Source of the DNA: JAXMHB01 sp046346965
Lineage (GTDB): Bacteria; Pseudomonadota; Gammaproteobacteria; Xanthomonadales; SZUA-5
Reading direction: 5' to 3'
NCBI GenBank assembly: GCA_046346965.1
Contig: JAXMHB010000018.1
Coordinates: 20,755-84,754 of the forward strand
DNA: 64,000 nt
The position numbers and the translations under genes were made by a program. The notes under the pieces were generated by a model. It saw nothing but the letters and a program-made list of their open reading frames with translations. It had not been told where the DNA came from and did not search any database. Shown here piece by piece: positions 35,570 to 44,656 of the stretch. Numbering within the stretch: position 1 is the stretch's first letter; each line of letters opens with the position of its first letter.

Positions 35570-36864
35570 TCGCGTTGCCGTCGGCCGCCCAGCTGCAGGC
35601 CTTGAGCGCCTTCCAGGGCGACTCGGCGGCCGCCTGGCGCGCGCAGGGCGCGCTGTTGCGGGCCCTGTACGGCGAGCTCGCCACGGCGCTGGTGCTGCGG
35701 CCGGCGGTGGGTGCGCCGCGCCTCGTTGCCTTGAGCGATGCCAGTGGCGCCGTGCGCATCGACGCGCGCGATCCTTTCGACGAGGCCAGCGCCGCGCTGG
35801 CCCTCAGTGATCGCGCCACCCACGCGCTGCTGAGCACCGACCAGCCGATGCGCGTCGGCGCGCAGACGCTGCAGGACACGCTGCTCGCCAGTCTGCTCGC
35901 CAGCGAGTGCGTGATCGCGCTGCCGCTGTACCAGGAAGGTCAGGCGCAGCTGGCGCTGCTGCTGGGGGTGGCCGAGACGCATCCCTTGGCGCAGGCCGAG
36001 CTGGCATTGCTGGGGCTGCTGGCGGGCTGTCTGGCCGCCTATCTGGGCGGCGCGCTGTCGCGCCAGGAGTTGGCCGAGGAAACCCGCCGCGCGCGCGTGG
36101 AGATCCGCGATCTGGCCGACGTGCAGCGCTTGCTGCTGCCGGACAATCCGCAGATCCGCGGGCTGGCCTACGCCGTTCACTACCAGCCATCGGCGGCTGC
36201 TGGCGGCGACTACTACGATCTGATGTCGCTTTCGCATCGCATCGCCGCCGACTATCCGGCGCAGCTGCCCGATGCCTTCGGCCTGATGCTGGCCGATGTG
36301 TCCGGTCACGGCGCCGGTGCAGCGATGGAGGCGGTGCAGTTCGACGCCATCCTGCGCACCTATCGCGGCACCGAGGGCGAGGGACCGGCCGGCGCCCTGA
36401 CCTACGCCAATCGCTATTTCTTCTCGCGCAAGGCGCGGCCGCATTTCCTGACCGCGCTCGGCTTTCTGCATATCCCGGCCACCGGCGAGGTGCGGCTGTG
36501 CAACGCCGGGCATCTGCCGCCGCTGCGCCGCCGCGACGGCCGGGTTGAACGCCTGAGCGCGGGTCGCGACATCCCGATCGGCATTTTGAAGGACTACACG
36601 TACAGCAATCAGCGACTGGACGCGCGCGCCGGCGATCTGATCGTCGTCTACACCGATGGCATCACCGAGGCGCGCGACGCGTCCGGGCGCGAGTTCGGCA
36701 TCGAGGGCCTGGAGCGCATCCTCGAACGCTCCAGCCTGCGCACGCCCGAGGCGCTGCTCAGCGCCATGCTGGCCGAGCTCTACGCGCATCAGGGCAGCGA
36801 CAGCGGCCGCGACGACCAGACGCTGATCGTGCTGCGGCTGGCCGGGGTGCCGGGCGCGGGCTGA
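35566..36864 (+). CDS. GAF-like + PP2C SpoIIE/RsbU-type serine phosphatase
   Basis: 432 residues. The first about 170 form a GAF-like sensor (LAGCLAAYLGGALSR near its end), then a coiled linker, then the PP2C/SpoIIE phosphatase domain (about 190-430) with YYDLM, GLMLADVSGHGAGAAMEAV, CNAGHLPPL, IVVYTDGITEARD and GRDDQTLIV. The metal-binding Asp residues are present. It probably dephosphorylates an anti-anti-sigma factor, but no STAS or RsbW partner lies nearby. Translationally coupled to queC. Confidence 0.9.
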   Translation: MIALPSAAQLQALSAFQGDSAAAWRAQGALLRALYGELATALVLRPAVGAPRLVALSDASGAVRIDARDPFDEASAALALSDRATHALLSTDQPMRVGAQTLQDTLLASLLASECVIALPLYQEGQAQLALLLGVAETHPLAQAELALLGLLAGCLAAYLGGALSRQELAEETRRARVEIRDLADVQRLLLPDNPQIRGLAYAVHYQPSAAAGGDYYDLMSLSHRIAADYPAQLPDAFGLMLADVSGHGAGAAMEAVQFDAILRTYRGTEGEGPAGALTYANRYFFSRKARPHFLTALGFLHIPATGEVRLCNAGHLPPLRRRDGRVERLSAGRDIPIGILKDYTYSNQRLDARAGDLIVVYTDGITEARDASGREFGIEGLERILERSSLRTPEALLSAMLAELYAHQGSDSGRDDQTLIVLRLAGVPGAG

Positions 36865-36903
36865 GGGCCATAATCGGACCCCGAACCACAGGCAGGGCAG
36901 ACG

Positions 36904-37839
36904 ATGACACTGGCGATTCTGGCTTTGTTGGGCGGCGTGGTGCTGGCGGGTCTGGGCGGGGAACTGTTCCTGCGCGGCGTGCTCGGCTTCGCGCGCTGGC
37001 TGCGCATACCGGCCGCGATCGCGGCAGCCACCCTGGGCGCATTTGCGACCTCCAGTCCGGAGTTGTTCGTGTCCACCGTCGCCGCCGCGCGCGGAGAGCC
37101 CGCCATTGGCCTCGGCGATGCCACCGGCAGCAACGTCGTCAACATCGCCCTGATCCTGGCCGTGGCCTTGCTGATCAAGCCTCTGGCTGCGCCGCGCACG
37201 CAGATCAGCCTGGACTACGCCGCCGCGCTGGCAGCTACTGCGGCGCTGGCCTTGATGGCGCTTGATGGCGTTATCTCGCGCATCGATGGTGTGCTGTTGC
37301 TGATCGGCTTTGCCGCCTGGATGACGATGCACGTGCGCAATGCGCGACGTCAGCGGTCGCCGGCCGAGACGGATCGCCCGGCAGGATTGCTGCGGATCGC
37401 CGTCGACAGTGCCGGCGGCCTCGCGCTGCTGGTGCTGGCCGGGACGCTGGTGGTCAATGGCGCCACCACGATCGCCCAAGGACTTGGCGTTTCGCCCTAT
37501 CTGATCGGGGCGACGCTGGTGGCCTTGGGCACCTCGATGCCGGAACTGGCGACCACGCTCGTCGCCGTGTTTCGCGGCCATGACGATGTCGGCGTCAGCA
37601 CGCTGCTCGGCAGCAATGTGTTCAATGTGCTGGGCATCGTGGGTGTGGCGGCGACGATCACGCCGATTGCTGTCCACGGTGCGGCCCTGTGGATCGCGCT
37701 CGGCGCTGGCGCGCTGGCGGTGCTCATCACCTGGCCCGGCGCGCGCGAGTCGCTGGGACGTGGGCGCGGCCTGCTGCTGATCATTCTGTATGCCCTGACG
37801 CTGTCGCTGCTCGCCGTGTTCTCTACGTCCCCTCATTGA
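36904..37839 (+). CDS. Calcium/sodium antiporter (CaCA family, YrbG-like)
   Basis: 311 residues with ten or so membrane helices and the two inverted alpha-repeats: LGAFATSSPELFVSTVAA with GLGDATGSNVVNIALIL, and GTSMPELATTLVAV with STLLGSNVFNVLGI. The acidic residue in SPEL/MPEL and the GSNxxN loop form the ion site. It exchanges Na+ and Ca2+ across the inner membrane. ATG start follows AGGGCAG. Confidence 0.92.
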   Translation: MTLAILALLGGVVLAGLGGELFLRGVLGFARWLRIPAAIAAATLGAFATSSPELFVSTVAAARGEPAIGLGDATGSNVVNIALILAVALLIKPLAAPRTQISLDYAAALAATAALALMALDGVISRIDGVLLLIGFAAWMTMHVRNARRQRSPAETDRPAGLLRIAVDSAGGLALLVLAGTLVVNGATTIAQGLGVSPYLIGATLVALGTSMPELATTLVAVFRGHDDVGVSTLLGSNVFNVLGIVGVAATITPIAVHGAALWIALGAGALAVLITWPGARESLGRGRGLLLIILYALTLSLLAVFSTSPH

Positions 37840-37916
37840 GGGCTACCGCGCCCCGGCTTTGAACCGGATCGCGCGCAGAGCGCACCTTGGGTTCATAGCC
37901 CGAACAGGACGCCAGC

Positions 37917-38465
37917 GTGCAACGCGACAGTCAGCGCATCTACGACGAGTTTCTGGTGAGCGCCGCGCTCACCGGCGATGCGCCAGCCTGGAATCGACTG
38001 GTTGCGCGCTGGCAGCCGCGCTTGCTGCGTCACGCTTGGCGACTGCTGGGTGACGGTGAGCGCGCCTTGGACTGTGTCCAGGAAGCCTGGGTCGAGATCG
38101 TCCAGGGATTGAAGCGTTTGCAGGATGTGGCGGCATTCCCCGCTTGGGCGCTGCAGATCGTCACCCGACGTTGCCACCGCCGTATTCCGGAGTCTCGGCG
38201 CGAGCGCCTGCACGCCGATGCGGACGACTGCGAGATCGCGGCGGCGGCGCCGCCGCTCGACGACGCCTTGGATGTGCGCACCCTCTGCCAGGCGATGCAG
38301 ACGCTTCCCGCCGCGCACCGCGCTGCGCTGGCCCTGTTTTATCTGGATGGCCTGGGCGTGGCGGAGATCGCCGTTGCCCTCGACGTTCCGCCGGGGACGG
38401 TCAAGACCCGGCTCATGCACGCGCGACAGAAACTGCGCGCCATTCTCGAAGGAGTATCGACGTGA
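37917..38465 (+). CDS. ECF-type RNA polymerase sigma factor
   Basis: 182 residues from a GTG (MQRDSQRIYDEFLVS). Region 2 includes LLRHAWRLLGDGERALDCVQ and EAWVEIVQGLKRL. Region 4 includes LPAAHRAALALFYLDGLGVAEIA and the helix-turn-helix VPPGTVKTRLMHARQKLR. Coupled by GTGA overlap to a DUF6768-like membrane protein that takes the place usually held by an anti-sigma factor. Confidence 0.92.
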   Translation: MQRDSQRIYDEFLVSAALTGDAPAWNRLVARWQPRLLRHAWRLLGDGERALDCVQEAWVEIVQGLKRLQDVAAFPAWALQIVTRRCHRRIPESRRERLHADADDCEIAAAAPPLDDALDVRTLCQAMQTLPAAHRAALALFYLDGLGVAEIAVALDVPPGTVKTRLMHARQKLRAILEGVST

Positions 38466-38833
38466 ACAAGCTCGATCAGATGATCAGTCAGGCCTTGAGC
38501 GAGGAGGATCTGGCCCTGTTGGCGCGCCACGGCGAGCCGGCGTATCTGAGACAGGTGCAGCAATTGTTTCGAGGGCCGTGGAACTGGGTGATGTGGCTGG
38601 TCAACGTTGCCGTGTTTCTGGCATTCCTCGGCGGCGCCTACTGCTTCTGGCGCATGTTGGAAGCCACTGAGGTCCTGCTCGCGCTGCAATGGGCGACTTC
38701 CGCCATCGTGCTGTTCCAGGTCACGGTGCTCGGCAAATCCTTTTTGGGATCGCATCTGCAGGCCAATCGCCTGCTGCGCGAGATCAAGCGCATGGAGCTG
38801 CAACTGTCCTTGCTGCGCAGCGAACCCGGTTGA
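38462..38833 (+). CDS. DUF6768-like membrane protein
   Basis: 123 residues, GTG start overlapping the sigma factor stop. N-terminal soluble helix (MISQALSEEDLALLARHGEP), two membrane helices (about 43-65 and 72-92) and a C-terminal helix NRLLREIKRMELQLSLL. The layout matches DUF6768 proteins that follow ECF sigma genes. It may regulate the sigma factor at the membrane, but no anti-sigma motif is seen. Confidence 0.75.
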   Translation: MNKLDQMISQALSEEDLALLARHGEPAYLRQVQQLFRGPWNWVMWLVNVAVFLAFLGGAYCFWRMLEATEVLLALQWATSAIVLFQVTVLGKSFLGSHLQANRLLREIKRMELQLSLLRSEPG

Positions 38834-38872
38834 GCGTGCGCGCGCGGGGAGTGCCGTCGCGCTCCCCGCCGC

Positions 38873-40018
38873 TCAGCGCGTGATCGGCATTACGCCAAGC
38901 TCGCGCGCGGCCTGGATGTCGATCATCTGGTGATCCAGATCGTTCTCGTCGGCGAAGGCATCAGCGGCCTCGTCGACCTGACGCTGGCCTTCCTCCAGCG
39001 CCGCCGCGAAGCTGGCGAAGGTGGCTTCCTGGTCGACGCCGATGCTGACCTCGCGGCGCAGATCAGAGAGTTTCTTGCCGCGGAAGGGCTGCACATCGCC
39101 CAGCATGGTGGTTTCGAGGTACGCGGAGTGCTCGCCAGCCTCGTCGAGCGCAAAGCCCAGGAACATGTGGCCGGGCACCAGCACCAGCTTGGGATTGATG
39201 TCGATCTTGCGCAGGATGGAGGCGAACAGCACGCTGCCGTCCACGCAGTTGGCTTGCGTCATCGCCAGTGACTCGTCGACGAAGCGCACGTGCTGGCTGA
39301 GCACATTGCCGTGCTCGTTGGCGGTGCGGGTGATCGAGGAATAACGGATGCCGCGCATCTGCAGCACATGCCAGATCGCGTACACCTGCTTCAGCACATC
39401 GTCCTCGTCCTCGGCCTGATAGCCCGAGAAGTTGTCGACGATGCCGCTGTCCAGCGCTTCCTTGAGGATCTGGTCGACCGCCGGATGGTCCTCGTTGACG
39501 TAGGCGGCGAACAGCCAGTTGAAGTCCAGATCGTCCTCGTCATCGTCCTCGTCGATGAAGTACAGCGCGTCGTTAACCGAGCGCATGCGCACGCGCTCGG
39601 TGCGCGTGCCCTGCGGCCGGCCGCCCAGGCTGAGTTCGAATTCGACATTGGCGGGTTTGGACTGCTTCAGGCGCGCCAGCGTGTCGAAATCCCAGTTGAT
39701 CGTCGGCGCCAGACCGACATCCTCGTCGACGTCCGGAATGCGGCCGCTCAGACGGCTGTCGCGCGCGTAGCCGGGGATGCGCACGGTCAGCTCGAAGCGT
39801 GTGCCGGGGCGCGCGCCGCTGACGATGACGCCGATCAGGCCGTCCTGATCGCCGACCACCGAGGGATCCTCGTCCTCCGGGTCCACCGTCATGGTGGCGG
39901 TGGCGATCTCCAGACTGGGAAAGATCTGTTGGTACGGCTCGACGAACGGCGCCCATTCGACCTCGGCCGTGGCTGCGGCCGAGGCCAGCAGCAGCGGCAG
40001 TGCAAGCAATCCACGCAT
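38873..40018 (-). CDS. Exported transglutaminase-like protein
   Basis: 381 residues with a signal peptide (RGLLALPLLLASAAATAE). The N-terminal half is beta-rich; in the middle is a very acidic run (FIDEDDDEDDLDF). The C-terminal half has ANCVDGSVLFASILRKI and LVPGHMFLGFAL, which fit the Cys and His of the transglutaminase-like fold. It may act as a periplasmic thiol peptidase or amidase, or be inactive. Stand-alone, 17 bases from the next minus-strand stop. Confidence 0.65.
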   Translation of the reverse strand: MRGLLALPLLLASAAATAEVEWAPFVEPYQQIFPSLEIATATMTVDPEDEDPSVVGDQDGLIGVIVSGARPGTRFELTVRIPGYARDSRLSGRIPDVDEDVGLAPTINWDFDTLARLKQSKPANVEFELSLGGRPQGTRTERVRMRSVNDALYFIDEDDDEDDLDFNWLFAAYVNEDHPAVDQILKEALDSGIVDNFSGYQAEDEDDVLKQVYAIWHVLQMRGIRYSSITRTANEHGNVLSQHVRFVDESLAMTQANCVDGSVLFASILRKIDINPKLVLVPGHMFLGFALDEAGEHSAYLETTMLGDVQPFRGKKLSDLRREVSIGVDQEATFASFAAALEEGQRQVDEAADAFADENDLDHQMIDIQAARELGVMPITR

Positions 40019-40035
40019 GGCGCCCCCTGTAGACC

Positions 40036-40476
40036 TTACAGGGAGGGAATGCGCAACACCTGGCCCGGGTAGATCTTGTCCGGGTGCTTGAGCAGCGGCT
40101 GGTTGGCCTCGAAGATCGCCTGATACTTGCCGGCGTTGCCGTAGTGCGCCTTGGCGATCGCGCTCAGCGTGTCGCCCTTCTTCACCGTGTAGAAGGTAGA
40201 CGCGGCGGCGCCGTCGCCGGCGCTCAGCTGATCGTCGACCTTTTCCACGCCCTCGATGTTGCCGAGCGCCAGGATCAGTTTCTCGCGCTCGGCCTGGGTG
40301 GCGGCGTTGCCGCTGACCTTGACCTTGGCCAGTGCCGGGTCGTACTCCACCATCAACTCGCTGCTGCTGACACCCTTGGATTTCAGGTGTTCCAACAGCT
40401 TGCCGGCGGTGTCGGCACCGGGCGCAGCGCTGAGGACCTTCTCACCGGCGGCTTTGACGAAATCGAAGATGCCCAT
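40036..40476 (-). CDS. lysM: BON + LysM domain protein (Kbp/YgaU-like)
   Basis: 146 residues from MGIFDFVKAAGEKVL. A BON domain (about 25-90, VKVSGNAATQAEREKLILAL) is followed by a C-terminal LysM domain (FYTVKKGDTLSAIAKAHYG to YPGQVLRIPSL). This is the architecture of E. coli Kbp (YgaU), a cytoplasmic potassium-binding protein. There is no signal peptide, consistent with that. Upstream of the transglutaminase-like gene in the same direction. Confidence 0.9.
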   Translation of the reverse strand: MGIFDFVKAAGEKVLSAAPGADTAGKLLEHLKSKGVSSSELMVEYDPALAKVKVSGNAATQAEREKLILALGNIEGVEKVDDQLSAGDGAAASTFYTVKKGDTLSAIAKAHYGNAGKYQAIFEANQPLLKHPDKIYPGQVLRIPSL

Positions 40477-40621
40477 GCTGCGCTCCGCTGTGGTTGATGC
40501 CCGCAGCATAACGCGCGCTGCGACGGGCAGTCGCGCCAGGCGCTACCTTGGACGCGCTGGACCGGCGCCGCGCACGGGCTGCTAAGATCGAATCTTCACA
40601 ATTCCTGGGCCGCTCCCGCGC

Positions 40622-43600
40622 ATGGAACTGTTTGGTTTGTTGGGCGTCATGCTGGTGCTGTACCTGTTGCTGACGCCGGCCCTGGCCTGGCTGCGCGCCG
40701 GCAGCGCCCTCCGCGAGGGCGAGGAGCAGCAAAAGGCCCAGCAGCGCGCGATCACCGATCTGCTGAAGCAAGTGCGCGAGTTGCGCGAGCAGCATCTGGC
40801 GCTGCAGCAGCGTTTGCAGGCGCTGGAGGCGGCGCCGCCGGCCACGACCGCGCGCACCGACGCGCCGCCGGCTGCCCGCCCTGACGCGGCGCCGGCTGTC
40901 GCCGACGTCGTGATCGTCGAGACGCCCCCGGCCGAGCCACGCCCGGCGCGCGCGCCGCTGGTCACGCCGTTGCCGCCGCAGCGCGAGCAGCGTGCGCCTT
41001 TCGACTTCGATGCGGCGGATCTCGGCATCCCCGAGCCTGCCGCGGCGCCTGAGTCCTCGACCCCGGCGCTGGAACTGCCCGAGCTGCCGGCCGCGCCGGC
41101 GATCGAGCCGCCCCCGGCGTGGAATCTGGAACCGATCGAGTTGCCGCCGGCCGCCGAGCCGGAGAGCCCGCCGAGCTGGCGCGAGCCCGCCGCCGCCGAG
41201 CCCGAAGCGCCGCCGCCGCCGAGCGCGCCCAAGCCGGTCTGGAAGCCCAAACCGCCGGTCACCGAGCGCGCGCCGCGTGCGGACCGCGCCGAGCCCCCAC
41301 GCAGCCCGCCACGCCCGCGTCCGCAGCGGGAGCCCACCGATCTGGAGCGCGGCCTGTCGACGCTGCTGCAGGCAGTCAAGGGCTGGCTGTTCGGCGGCAA
41401 TCTGGTCGCCAAGATCGGCCTGATGATCCTGTTCATCGGCGTCGCCTTCCTGTTGCGTTTTGCCTCCGCCTACGTGGTGGTGCCGATCGAAGTGCGACTG
41501 GCGGCGATTGCCGCCGGCGCCATCGCCATGCTGCTGTGGGGCTGGCGCATCCGCACATCGAGACCAGGCATCGCCTTGCCCGCCCAGGGCGCCGGTCTGG
41601 CGACGCTGATGCTGGTCACCTTTGGCGCCTTCAAGCTCTATCACCTGATGCCGGCCGGCGCGGCCTTTGCGCTGTTGCTGGTGCTGGTCAGCTTCACCTG
41701 TGTGCTGGCGGTGCTGCAGGACGCGCTGTGGCTGGCGGTGTTCGGCATCGTCGGCGGCTTCGCGGTGCCGATCCTCACCTCCACCGGCGAGGGCAGCCAC
41801 ATCGCCCTGTTCAGCTATTACGCACTGCTCAATGCCGGCATCCTGGCGATCGCCTGGAAGCGTTCCTGGCGCTCGCTGAATCTGCTCGGCTTCCTGTTCA
41901 CCTTCCTGATCGGCACCGCCTGGGGCGTGCAGCGCTACGAGCCGCAGCACTACTTGAGCTCGCAGGCCTTCCTGGCGCTGTTCCTGGTGTTCTACGTGGC
42001 AATCGCCGTGCTCTATGCCTGGCGTCAGGCGCCGCAGCTCAAATCCTATGTGGACGGCACCTTGGTGTTCGGTGTGCCGACGGTGGCGATGGGCCTGCAG
42101 TACGGCATGGTCAAGGACATGCACCTCGGCAGCGCGCTGTCGGCGCTGGCGCTCGGCGTGTTCTACGCGCTGGTGGGCCTCGGCCTGTGGCGCTGGCGGC
42201 GCGGCAATCTGCGCCTCCTGGTCGAGTCCTTCTTCGCGCTCGCCGTGGTGTTCGGCACGCTGGCGATTCCGCTGGCCTTCGACGGCCGCTGGACCTCGGC
42301 CGCCTGGGCGCTGGAAGGTGCTGGCATCGTCTGGGTGGGCCTGCGCCAGAAGCAGGCGCTGGTGTGGCGCTTCGGTATTCTGGTGCAGTTCCTCAGCTGG
42401 ATCGCCTTCCTGCGTGCGCTGACCGGCATCGATCCAGTCGCCGCGCTGACGCAACACATCAGCCTGGGCTTTGCGCTGCTCGGCGCCACCGGCGTGTTCC
42501 TGGCGCTGACGCTGCGCCGCCACGGCGCGCAGGACGCCGGCAGCGAGGACGCCGCGCGCGCCGGTTTTGCCCGGCTGGCGGGGGCCTTCATCACGGCCGC
42601 CGTGGTCTGGTTGCTGGCCGGCATGTGGGTGGAGATCTGGCTGCGCGTGGAGGGCGTCCATCGCGCCAGCCTTTACGTGCTGAGCGCCATCGGGCTGGTG
42701 GTGGCGCTGCAATGGCTGGGCCGGCGCGAGCAGTGGCGCGTGCCGGATGTGCTCGGCGGCGCGGTCACCGCGGTGGCCGGGCTGACCTTCCTCGGCCTGA
42801 TGGCGCACTACATGCGCTGGTACAACGTCGCCGTCTACAGCGAAGCCAGCCTGGGCGAGATCTTGTCCGGCAGCGCGCTGTTCGGCGGCCTGCTGCTGGG
42901 CGGCGGCGCGCTGGTGTCGGCCTGTGCCTTCAAGGGCCGGGTGCAGGCGCTGGAAGCCGAGGTGCACGACAGCGCTCAGGCGCGCGCGGCCACGCAAGGC
43001 TGGTTCCTGCTGTCGATGTTCTGGACGCTGGGCTTCGCGCTGAACGGTCTGGCGCATGTGCTGGCCTGGCTGACGACGCCGGCGGAGGGCCAGGCGCTCT
43101 GGTACACGGTGCCGTTCTGGGCCGGCTACAGCGTGCTGCTGGCGCTCAGCGCGGCCGGTTACGCCTGGCTGGCGCGCCGCCATGACTTCCCCAACCCGGC
43201 CTTGCAACAAGCCTGGATCTGGCCGGCGCTGAGCGCACTCGCCAGCTGGCTGTATCTGGCCCAGATCGGCCCGCAGCTGCAGCTGGATCACGCGCTCGAT
43301 TTCCGCTGGGCGGCGCCACTGCCGCCGGATGTCCTGCTGGCCTTCCTGGGCGGCCCGCTGCTCGGCACGCTGATCCTGAGTGCGCTCACCTGGTTCGGCA
43401 TGCAGGGCTGCCGGCGCGAGGCCGGGCGCGGCGCGCTGCCGCTGTGGCTGATTCTGCTCGGCGTGCTGATCCACGGGCCGCTGATCGACACCGGCGCCCA
43501 GTTCGCCACGCAGGTGCTGGTGGTCGCCGGCGCCAGCGTCGACGGCGTCGGCTGGCTCAGCTACGCCGATGTGCGTCTGCTCGGGATGACCTTGGCGGCG

Positions 43601-44656
43601 CTGTTCCTGCTGCCGCTGGCGCAGGTGGTGGACGTCGCTGCGCTGCGCCGGGTGGCGATCCCGAGCGCGCTGATGCAGGCGCTGGCGAGTCTGGTGTTGA
43701 TCGGCATGCTGTACGGGGACGGCCAGCTGCCGTCCCTCGGCACCGGCTTTGCGCTGCTGGCGATGTGGCTGGGCATGGCCTGGTGCCTGCGCTACTGGCA
43801 GCAATGCTGGGGCGTATCGGAGCCGATGCTGAAGGCGCTGCACTTTGGCCGCGTGATCGCGCCGTGGCTGATGGTGGCGCCGCTGGTGTCGCTGAACCTG
43901 TGGCCCTGGCTGGTGGGCGCCGATGTGCCGCTGGCCAGCGCCGACAGCTGGGTGGTGGCCGGCATGTGGCCGGATTATCTGGCGGCCTGGGTGTCAATGG
44001 GCCTGCTGTTGCTCGGGTTGCGTCAGGTGCGCGCGGCCGGCTGGCCGCTGCAGCCGCTGCAGAGCTGGTATGGCGCCCGGGTGATTCCGATCGCGTCCGG
44101 CTGGGCGCTGCTGCTGGCGATCTACTGGAATCTGCGCCAGGACGGCAGCATGGCGCCCTTGCCCTATCTGCCGGTGCTGAATCCGCTCGATCTGACCAGC
44201 GGCTTCGTCGCGCTGCTGCTGGCCGATCTCTGGCGCCTGCACGCGCCGCAGGCGAGTCCGGATCAGCGCCGCCGCGTGGTTCGCGCGGCGATGGCGCTGG
44301 CCTTCGCCTGGTTCAACGCCATGCTGCTGCGCACTGCCGCGCACTATCTGGGCCTGCCCTACCGCTTCGAGCCCTTGTACCAGTCGCAGTTCGTGCAGGC
44401 GATGCTGTCGATCGTGTGGACGCTGTGCGCCTTCGCGCTGATGCGCTACGCGGTGCGCCGACTGTCGAAGCCGCTGTGGATGATCGGCGCCGCGCTGCTC
44501 GGCGTGGTGGTGCTCAAGCTGTTCCTGGTCGATCTGCGCAATGTCGGCAGCATTGCCCGCATCGTGTCCTTCATGGGTGTGGGTGGGTTGATGCTGTTGA
44601 TCGGTTACCTGGCGCCATTGCCGCGCGAAGCCGAGGAGCGTCGTGATGAAGTCTGA
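40622..44656 (+). CDS. DUF2339 giant membrane protein
   Basis: 1344 residues. One N-terminal helix (FGLLGVMLVLYLLLTPALAW), a coiled coil, a long Pro/Ala/Glu-rich linker (about 75-245), then some 25-30 membrane helices beginning GGNLVAKIGLMILFIGVAFLL, the DUF2339 hallmark. Function unknown; DUF2339 is usually followed by a DUF3999 gene, as here, with a 14-base overlap. The pair probably forms an inner-membrane/periplasm complex, perhaps related to envelope polysaccharide handling, which is a guess. Confidence 0.92.
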   Translation: MELFGLLGVMLVLYLLLTPALAWLRAGSALREGEEQQKAQQRAITDLLKQVRELREQHLALQQRLQALEAAPPATTARTDAPPAARPDAAPAVADVVIVETPPAEPRPARAPLVTPLPPQREQRAPFDFDAADLGIPEPAAAPESSTPALELPELPAAPAIEPPPAWNLEPIELPPAAEPESPPSWREPAAAEPEAPPPPSAPKPVWKPKPPVTERAPRADRAEPPRSPPRPRPQREPTDLERGLSTLLQAVKGWLFGGNLVAKIGLMILFIGVAFLLRFASAYVVVPIEVRLAAIAAGAIAMLLWGWRIRTSRPGIALPAQGAGLATLMLVTFGAFKLYHLMPAGAAFALLLVLVSFTCVLAVLQDALWLAVFGIVGGFAVPILTSTGEGSHIALFSYYALLNAGILAIAWKRSWRSLNLLGFLFTFLIGTAWGVQRYEPQHYLSSQAFLALFLVFYVAIAVLYAWRQAPQLKSYVDGTLVFGVPTVAMGLQYGMVKDMHLGSALSALALGVFYALVGLGLWRWRRGNLRLLVESFFALAVVFGTLAIPLAFDGRWTSAAWALEGAGIVWVGLRQKQALVWRFGILVQFLSWIAFLRALTGIDPVAALTQHISLGFALLGATGVFLALTLRRHGAQDAGSEDAARAGFARLAGAFITAAVVWLLAGMWVEIWLRVEGVHRASLYVLSAIGLVVALQWLGRREQWRVPDVLGGAVTAVAGLTFLGLMAHYMRWYNVAVYSEASLGEILSGSALFGGLLLGGGALVSACAFKGRVQALEAEVHDSAQARAATQGWFLLSMFWTLGFALNGLAHVLAWLTTPAEGQALWYTVPFWAGYSVLLALSAAGYAWLARRHDFPNPALQQAWIWPALSALASWLYLAQIGPQLQLDHALDFRWAAPLPPDVLLAFLGGPLLGTLILSALTWFGMQGCRREAGRGALPLWLILLGVLIHGPLIDTGAQFATQVLVVAGASVDGVGWLSYADVRLLGMTLAALFLLPLAQVVDVAALRRVAIPSALMQALASLVLIGMLYGDGQLPSLGTGFALLAMWLGMAWCLRYWQQCWGVSEPMLKALHFGRVIAPWLMVAPLVSLNLWPWLVGADVPLASADSWVVAGMWPDYLAAWVSMGLLLLGLRQVRAAGWPLQPLQSWYGARVIPIASGWALLLAIYWNLRQDGSMAPLPYLPVLNPLDLTSGFVALLLADLWRLHAPQASPDQRRRVVRAAMALAFAWFNAMLLRTAAHYLGLPYRFEPLYQSQFVQAMLSIVWTLCAFALMRYAVRRLSKPLWMIGAALLGVVVLKLFLVDLRNVGSIARIVSFMGVGGLMLLIGYLAPLPREAEERRDEV

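Noticed and set aside
40442..43843. 1133-codon minus-strand open frame opposite the DUF2339 gene
   Set aside because: The plus-strand DUF2339 product has clear membrane helices and family motifs; the antisense product is low-complexity Gln/Arg/His.
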